Source of the DNA: an uncultured bacterium
Lineage (GTDB): Bacteria > Cyanobacteriota > Vampirovibrionia > Gastranaerophilales > Gastranaerophilaceae
Assembly (NCBI GenBank): GCA_900550295.1
Contig: URRM01000057.1
Location: forward strand, 1-10,715
Direction of reading: 5' to 3'
DNA: 10,715 nucleotides
Shown here piece after piece: positions 6,467 to 10,715 of the stretch (position 1 is its first letter; every line of letters starts with the position of its first letter). The position numbers and the translations under genes are program-made. The notes beneath the pieces are model-generated. The model searched no databases. It worked only from the letters and a program-made list of their open reading frames with translations, and was not told the origin of the DNA.

Positions 6467-9280
6467 ATGACAGAGAACGAAAAAAAAGAGTTCAAAGATA
6501 CTCTTAATTTACCAAAAACTACGTTAGAAATGCGTGCAAACGCTACAAAAAAAGAACCTGAAACTCAAAAGTTCTGGGAAGAACATCAAATGTATAAAAA
6601 AATGACTGAAAACAGAGATAAAGCTAATAGCTTTATTCTTCACGACGGTCCTCCATACTTGAGTTCAGAAAAAATCCACGTTGGTACAGCATTAAATAAA
6701 ATTTTAAAAGATATTTTAATTAAGTATAAATCTCAAAGAGGCTACTATGCACCTTATGTTCCAGGATATGACGGACACGGTTTGCCTATTGAAAATAAAG
6801 TAGTAAAAAACATTGAAGGCGGACGTAACGCAGTTACTCCAGCTGAATTAAGACAAAAATGCCGTGAATATGCTCACAAGAGCTTGAAAGGTCAAGAATC
6901 AGAATTTAAAAGACTAGGTGTTTTAGGTAATTGGGAACACCCATATTTAACAATTGATGGCGAATACGAAGCTGAACAAGTTAGAGTATTTGGTGAGATG
7001 TACAAAAAAGGTTATATCGAAAAAGGCTTGAAACCTGTTTATTGGTGTGCATCTTGTGAAACAGCTCTTGCAGAGGCAGAAGTTGAATATGCTGATCACA
7101 CATCAACTTCAATTTACGTAAGATTTAAGTTTGACGATGAAAGCGTTAATACTTTAAAATCAAAATTTGATTTCTTAAACACAGACAAAGATATGTATGC
7201 TGTAATTTGGACAACAACTCCATGGACAATTCCGTCAAACTTGGCAATCAGTGTACATCCTAGGTTTGAATACACATTCTTTGAATACAACAACGATATT
7301 TACTATGCAGCAACAGAATTGTTATCAAGTTTCTTAAAAGATGTTGACTGGAATGAGGCTGATATCAAAGTTTTAGGTACTTGCAAAGGTCAAGATTTAG
7401 AAAACTTAACACCTGTTCACCCATTATATGACCGTAAATCACCAATTCTTTGTGGTGAACACGTTACACTAGATGCTGGTACAGGTTCAGTTCACACAGC
7501 TCCCGGTCACGGTTTAGAAGACTACGAAGTTTGTTGCAAATACAAAATTGGTGTTTATTCACCATTAGATTCAAAAGGTGTTTGGACAGAAGAGGCAGGC
7601 GATTTGGCAGGAATTCCTTACTATAAAGGAAACACAATTGTAATCAACAAATTAAAAGATTGCGGTGCATTGCTTGCTGCAGCTGATATTCAACACAGTT
7701 ACCCTCATTGTTGGAGGTGTAAACATCCTGTAATTTATAGAGCAACTCCTCAATGGTTCGTAAAAGTTGACAAATTCAGAGATGAAGCATTAAAAGCTAT
7801 TAAAGGTGTAAAATTTATCCCTGCTTCAGGCGAAGCAAGAATTTCAAACATGGTTGAAGGTCGTACAGATTGGTGTATTTCAAGACAAAGAGCTTGGGGT
7901 GTTCCAATTCCTGTATTCTATTGCGAAGACTGTGGCGAAGTTATCGTTACTGACGAAACAATTGAACACGTAGCTAAAATGTTTGAAAAAGAATCTTCTG
8001 ACGCTTGGGTTAAATATTCTGAAAAAGAATTAATGCCGGAAGGTTTCGTTTGCCCTAAATGTGGTAAAACTCACTTCCGCAAAGAAAAAGATATTATGGA
8101 TGTTTGGTTCGATTCAGGTGTGTCTTGGAAAGCAGTTGTTGAAGCAAGAGCAGATGAATTAAATCACACTCCTGTAGATATGTATTTAGAAGGTTCTGAC
8201 CAACACAGAGGCTGGTTCCAATCTTCATTACTTACATCTGTTGCTACTCAAGGTAAAGCACCTTACAAGCAAGTGTTAACTCACGGTTTCGTATTTGGTG
8301 AAGACGGTAGAAAAATGTCTAAATCTTTGGGTAACTACATTAGACCGGATGATATCATCAAAAACTATGGTGCTGATATCCTAAGATTATGGGCAGCATC
8401 AGTTGATTACAGAAACGATATCAAAATAGGTGACAACATTGTTAAACAACTTGCCGAAATTTTTAAGAAAACAAGAAACACAGCTCGTTTCTTAATGGGT
8501 AACTTGTTCGACTTTGAACCTGAAAAAGATTATGTAGATTACAAAGACCTTAAGGATTTGGATAAATTTGCATTACATAAATTATACCAATTAATTGAAA
8601 ACGTAACAGAAGCATTTGAAGGTTATGAATTCTACAAATACTTCCAATGCTTGCAAAACTTTGCAGCAGTTGACTTAAGCTCATTCTACTTAGATATTGT
8701 AAAAGACAGATTGTATACGTCAGGTAAAAAATCACTTTCACGTAGAGCTTGTCAAACAGTAATGTATGAAATTTTACAAGCTTTAGTTAGAATCATTATG
8801 CCGGTAATGCCTCACCAAGCGGAAGATATTTGGCAAAATGTTCCGGAAAATCAAAAGGGCGGATTAGAAAGTATTTTACTTTCGTCTTGGCCGGAAAAGA
8901 AACCTGAATGGAATAATCCGGAATTAGAACAAGAATTTGCAAAAATCTTGAAAACTCGTGTTATCGTAACAAAAGCGATTGAACCTCTAAGAGCCGAAAA
9001 GAAAGTAGGCAGTTCATTGGAAGTTGCAGTTTATGTAAAATACGATGAAAACAAAGACTTGTTGAAATCTTGTGAAAATGAACTTTGCAACATTTTTATT
9101 ACATCTCAAGCTGTTGTTGCAGATGAAAAACCTGCAGATGTTTTGAATGAATATTCGGAAGATGGTTGCACAGTATGGGTTACAAAGGCACACGGCGAAA
9201 AATGTTGCCGTTGTTGGAAATATCGTGAATTGAATGAAGACGGTATTTGTCCAGATTGTCAAGAAGCAATTAGTGAATAA
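6467..9280 (+). CDS. ileS: Isoleucyl-tRNA synthetase with altered HIGH motif
   Basis: This cytosolic class I enzyme charges tRNA-Ile with isoleucine. The 937 residues match the usual bacterial length. In order: HDGPPY (59-64); a HIGH-motif position reading HVGT (71-74); GYDGHGLPIE; the zinc pair CASC with HCWRC; the CP1 editing domain with TTTPWTIPSN and GTGSVHTAPGHG then DY; WCISRQRAWGVPIP; an extra CEDC/CPKC ribbon; WFDSGVSW; LEGSDQHRGWF; KMSKS (616-620); and a C-terminal zinc knuckle, CCRC with CPDC. The loop before the HIGH position is one residue longer than the common PPYANG form. The ATG at 6467 has AAGGAT 10 bases upstream. An in-frame ATG at 6449 would overlap the symporter gene and lacks a ribosome binding site. 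No T-box precedes it directly. Confidence 0.95.
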   Translation: MTENEKKEFKDTLNLPKTTLEMRANATKKEPETQKFWEEHQMYKKMTENRDKANSFILHDGPPYLSSEKIHVGTALNKILKDILIKYKSQRGYYAPYVPGYDGHGLPIENKVVKNIEGGRNAVTPAELRQKCREYAHKSLKGQESEFKRLGVLGNWEHPYLTIDGEYEAEQVRVFGEMYKKGYIEKGLKPVYWCASCETALAEAEVEYADHTSTSIYVRFKFDDESVNTLKSKFDFLNTDKDMYAVIWTTTPWTIPSNLAISVHPRFEYTFFEYNNDIYYAATELLSSFLKDVDWNEADIKVLGTCKGQDLENLTPVHPLYDRKSPILCGEHVTLDAGTGSVHTAPGHGLEDYEVCCKYKIGVYSPLDSKGVWTEEAGDLAGIPYYKGNTIVINKLKDCGALLAAADIQHSYPHCWRCKHPVIYRATPQWFVKVDKFRDEALKAIKGVKFIPASGEARISNMVEGRTDWCISRQRAWGVPIPVFYCEDCGEVIVTDETIEHVAKMFEKESSDAWVKYSEKELMPEGFVCPKCGKTHFRKEKDIMDVWFDSGVSWKAVVEARADELNHTPVDMYLEGSDQHRGWFQSSLLTSVATQGKAPYKQVLTHGFVFGEDGRKMSKSLGNYIRPDDIIKNYGADILRLWAASVDYRNDIKIGDNIVKQLAEIFKKTRNTARFLMGNLFDFEPEKDYVDYKDLKDLDKFALHKLYQLIENVTEAFEGYEFYKYFQCLQNFAAVDLSSFYLDIVKDRLYTSGKKSLSRRACQTVMYEILQALVRIIMPVMPHQAEDIWQNVPENQKGGLESILLSSWPEKKPEWNNPELEQEFAKILKTRVIVTKAIEPLRAEKKVGSSLEVAVYVKYDENKDLLKSCENELCNIFITSQAVVADEKPADVLNEYSEDGCTVWVTKAHGEKCCRCWKYRELNEDGICPDCQEAISE

Positions 9281-9290
9281 TTTAAAATAA

Positions 9291-9333
9291 TAAACACAAA
9301 AGGCGCAAGCTATGCTTGCGTCTTTTGTGTTTA
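9291..9333. terminator. Bidirectional intrinsic terminator
   Basis: A 20-bp stem (9291-9310 with 9314-9333, one G-T pair) closes a 3-base loop. Its GC-rich core is CGCAAGC/GCTTGCG. A-rich and T-rich outer arms supply a U tract in either direction. It lies between the convergent ileS and the minus-strand gene ending at 9364, so it probably serves both. Confidence 0.9.
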
Positions 9334-9363
9334 TTTATAGATAACAAATTAAATTTATTTTTA

Positions 9364-10074
9364 TTACCAATTCATTGGGTTAAGTGGACTTATTGGACTC
9401 ATTGGGTTCAATGGATTTGACCAATCATCATCTCTGTTGTTTGTTGTACTACTTGTGTCATTTGACTCAGAAGAAGATGAAGATTTTCTTGGCGATGGAT
9501 AATAAGGTCCAGCTTCTACCGTAGATTCACTAAGTTTTTGTCCACCAGCTTTGTAAGTGGCATTGTGTAAGCCGTTATGGTTTTCAATTTTATAAGTTGA
9601 GTTTTTATTACGTTCAAGTTGAGTTCTATATTCCTTGTATTGTTGAGGCATTTTCATTTCAGGTTTCTCAAATTCCAAAACTGCCTTTAAAATGTTTTGT
9701 TGTTCAGCTTTTGGATTTTTAGCTGTTTTAGAAAACTCGTAAGCCTCGCTCATACCTTTTACCGTTAAATTAGTTTGAGCAAAAGTTTTTACTGTATCAA
9801 CATCAAGTTCGCCTTTTTTCAAATATTTTTTAATTTCTTTTTGGTCTTCTTTATCAAAACGCTGAAAACCTTGGTCATTTTTTATAGCTTTAACTTCATC
9901 CATTTGCTTAGAAACTTCGGATTTAAAAATATCAGGCAACCAATTAAATTCTTGTTTTTGAACTTGTGGTGATTGTTTTGCCATTGGGGTATTTATTGGA
10001 TTAAGTGCTTTTGACGAAGTGGTTTTCGCAACAACTTGAGGAGCAATTCTCGGCGTAATTGCTTGAATAGTCAT
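9364..10074 (-). CDS. Uncharacterised low-complexity protein with PLNPM tail
   Basis: I do not recognise this 236-residue protein. Residues 1-42 are polar and rich in Pro, Gln, Thr and Ala, with no signal peptide or membrane segment. Residues about 43-155 are charged and likely helical (for example KEDQKEIKKYLKKGELDVD). Residues about 198-218 are a Ser/Thr/Asn/Asp linker with five Ser in a row. The last 18 residues contain PLNPM twice around SPISP and end in Trp. AAAGGA lies 6 bases before the ATG, which supports a real start. The gene ends at the terminator shared with ileS and diverges from the 98-residue gene. The N-terminus could suit a non-classically exported or flagellar-type export substrate, but that is speculation. 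Confidence 0.75.
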   Translation of the reverse strand: MTIQAITPRIAPQVVAKTTSSKALNPINTPMAKQSPQVQKQEFNWLPDIFKSEVSKQMDEVKAIKNDQGFQRFDKEDQKEIKKYLKKGELDVDTVKTFAQTNLTVKGMSEAYEFSKTAKNPKAEQQNILKAVLEFEKPEMKMPQQYKEYRTQLERNKNSTYKIENHNGLHNATYKAGGQKLSESTVEAGPYYPSPRKSSSSSESNDTSSTTNNRDDDWSNPLNPMSPISPLNPMNW

Positions 10075-10388
10075 AATTATTCCTTTCTATTTACTTTGCC
10101 ATGAATAAATACCCTAAAAATAATAATTGCCTTAATAAGAATAAATATGAAGAAATGTTTACAGAGATGTTTTAAATCACAAACCATCAAACCCTTTAAC
10201 CTTCCAAAATATCCTCTATCGGATTATTCGGGGTGGCGACGGAGTAACGTCAGATCGCCACCTTACGGGTTTCGCTCACTTCGTTCGACTTCACCCTACC
10301 GAAAATCCTCTATTCGTATGGTTGAAATCGTTAAAAAAAGTATTAAGATATCAATATAAAATAGGATTAAAATACAAAGGAGCAATAT
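10075..10388. other. Divergent intergenic region with structured insert
   Basis: These 314 bases separate two divergent small genes. The outer parts are AT-rich and should hold both promoters, but I see no pair of boxes good enough to call; a TATAAA at 10355-10360 is the best -10 for the rightward gene. The middle is the GC-rich palindromic segment listed separately. An open frame of 70 codons crosses the region but has no ribosome binding site and reads through the palindromes, so it is not called. Confidence 0.6.
10211..10313. repeat. GC-rich palindromic element with flanking direct repeats
   Basis: ATCCTCTAT occurs at 10211-10219 and again at 10305-10313. The DNA between is about 56% GC (45 of 80 bases over 10221-10300), far above its surroundings. 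It contains a perfect hairpin, GGTGGCGA (10232-10239) with TCGCCACC (10255-10262), and a weaker GGGT/ACCC pairing (10267-10270 with 10293-10296). Its ends are imperfect inverted copies, TTCGGGGTG near the left end and CACCCTACCGAA near the right. The layout resembles a MITE- or REP-like insert with a 9-bp target duplication. No transposase is present. Confidence 0.55.
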
Positions 10389-10685
10389 ATGTTCGGATTA
10401 CGTTCAGCAAGTAAAGAAGATGTTTTAATTGTTACTGAAGACTACGAAGTTAAAGGAACAGTTTTTAACATTGGTTTTTCAAAGAAAAATAGATTTTTAA
10501 GTGACTTGTTAAATAAAGCTAATAAGAACTTTATCGCAGTAAAAGACTGTGAAGTCACATACAAAAACAGACAAGGTGAAACTGAAAAATTTGATTTCTT
10601 ACAACTAAACATGCGTTATGTTGTAATGATTAGACCTCTAAAACCGGAGGAAAAAATTGATTATGTTGCACCTGTTGAAGGTTAG
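10389..10685 (+). CDS. Uncharacterised small beta-rich protein
   Basis: This is a 98-residue soluble protein without a signal peptide or membrane segment. Alternating hydrophobic strands are apparent: DVLIVTEDYEVKGTVF, then RFLSDLLNKANKNFIAVKDCEV, and finally MRYVVMIRPLKP. The LSDLLN followed by FIAVKDCEV pattern recalls small uncharacterised bacterial proteins I have seen under DUF names, but I cannot name the family with certainty. AAAGGAG (10376-10382) lies 6 bases before the ATG, so expression is likely good. It has its own upstream region and an apparent terminator arm right after the stop, which suggests a single-gene unit. Confidence 0.8.
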   Translation: MFGLRSASKEDVLIVTEDYEVKGTVFNIGFSKKNRFLSDLLNKANKNFIAVKDCEVTYKNRQGETEKFDFLQLNMRYVVMIRPLKPEEKIDYVAPVEG

Positions 10686-10694
10686 GTTTTAATA

Positions 10695-10715
10695 AAAAAG
10701 GCGGTCGGCTTTACA
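10695..10715 (+). terminator. Possible left arm of a terminator, cut by the window end
   Basis: An A tract runs directly into GGCGGTCGGCT, 10 bases after the stop of the 98-residue gene. This is the shape of the left half of an intrinsic terminator whose right arm would lie beyond the window. The pairing cannot be verified here. Confidence 0.35.

Noticed and set aside
9014..9262. Minus-strand open frame opposite the 3' end of ileS
   Set aside because: It is antisense to the conserved C-terminal zinc region of IleRS, and its Phe/Cys-rich composition is a shadow effect.
10147..10359. Plus-strand open frame of 70 codons
   Set aside because: It has no ribosome binding site and reads through the GC-rich palindromic insert. 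The product is a low-complexity Arg/Ser-rich string typical of translated repeats.

Overview
This AT-rich bacterial window has three blocks. Positions 25-3695 hold a minus-strand flagellar export-gate and switch cluster. Positions 3962-9280 hold plus-strand housekeeping genes: class II aldolase, an acidic amino acid symporter and isoleucyl-tRNA synthetase. Positions 9364-10685 hold two small uncharacterised genes that diverge around a GC-rich palindromic insert. The mix suggests a flagellated, fermentative bacterium. The AT-rich style and the small uncharacterised proteins remind me of gut Melainabacteria/Gastranaerophilales, the non-photosynthetic relatives of Cyanobacteria. That is a recollection-based inference and not something the sequence proves.

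Flagellar block, in the direction of transcription: a double-SpoA FliM/FliN-like switch protein, fliO, fliP, fliQ and fliR, with flhB expected just beyond position 1. The order matches the classic fliM-fliN-fliO-fliP-fliQ-fliR-flhB run, but one 396-residue protein with two SpoA domains stands where fliM and fliN would be. FliQ is almost twice its usual length because of a charged C-terminal tail, and FliP starts directly at its first membrane helix. Two gaps in this otherwise tight operon (after the switch gene and after fliP) hold copies of the same 74-77 bp element. Its first 15 bases are identical in the two copies and begin exactly on the stop codon of the preceding gene.

Housekeeping block: the aldolase gene has its own promoter, a strong ribosome binding site and a clear intrinsic terminator. 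A second promoter, preceded by a perfect 8-2-8 dyad, drives a TTG-initiated glutamate/aspartate-type symporter. This gene runs into ileS with only 7 bases between them. The IleRS has an intact KMSKS loop, editing domain and zinc sites, but its HIGH motif reads HVGT and the preceding loop is altered. A 20-bp hairpin after ileS probably terminates transcription from both sides.

Right end: a 236-residue low-complexity protein on the minus strand and a 98-residue protein on the plus strand diverge from a 314-bp intergenic region. That region contains a structured segment of about 56% GC, flanked by a 9-bp direct repeat. It looks like a small inserted repeat element.
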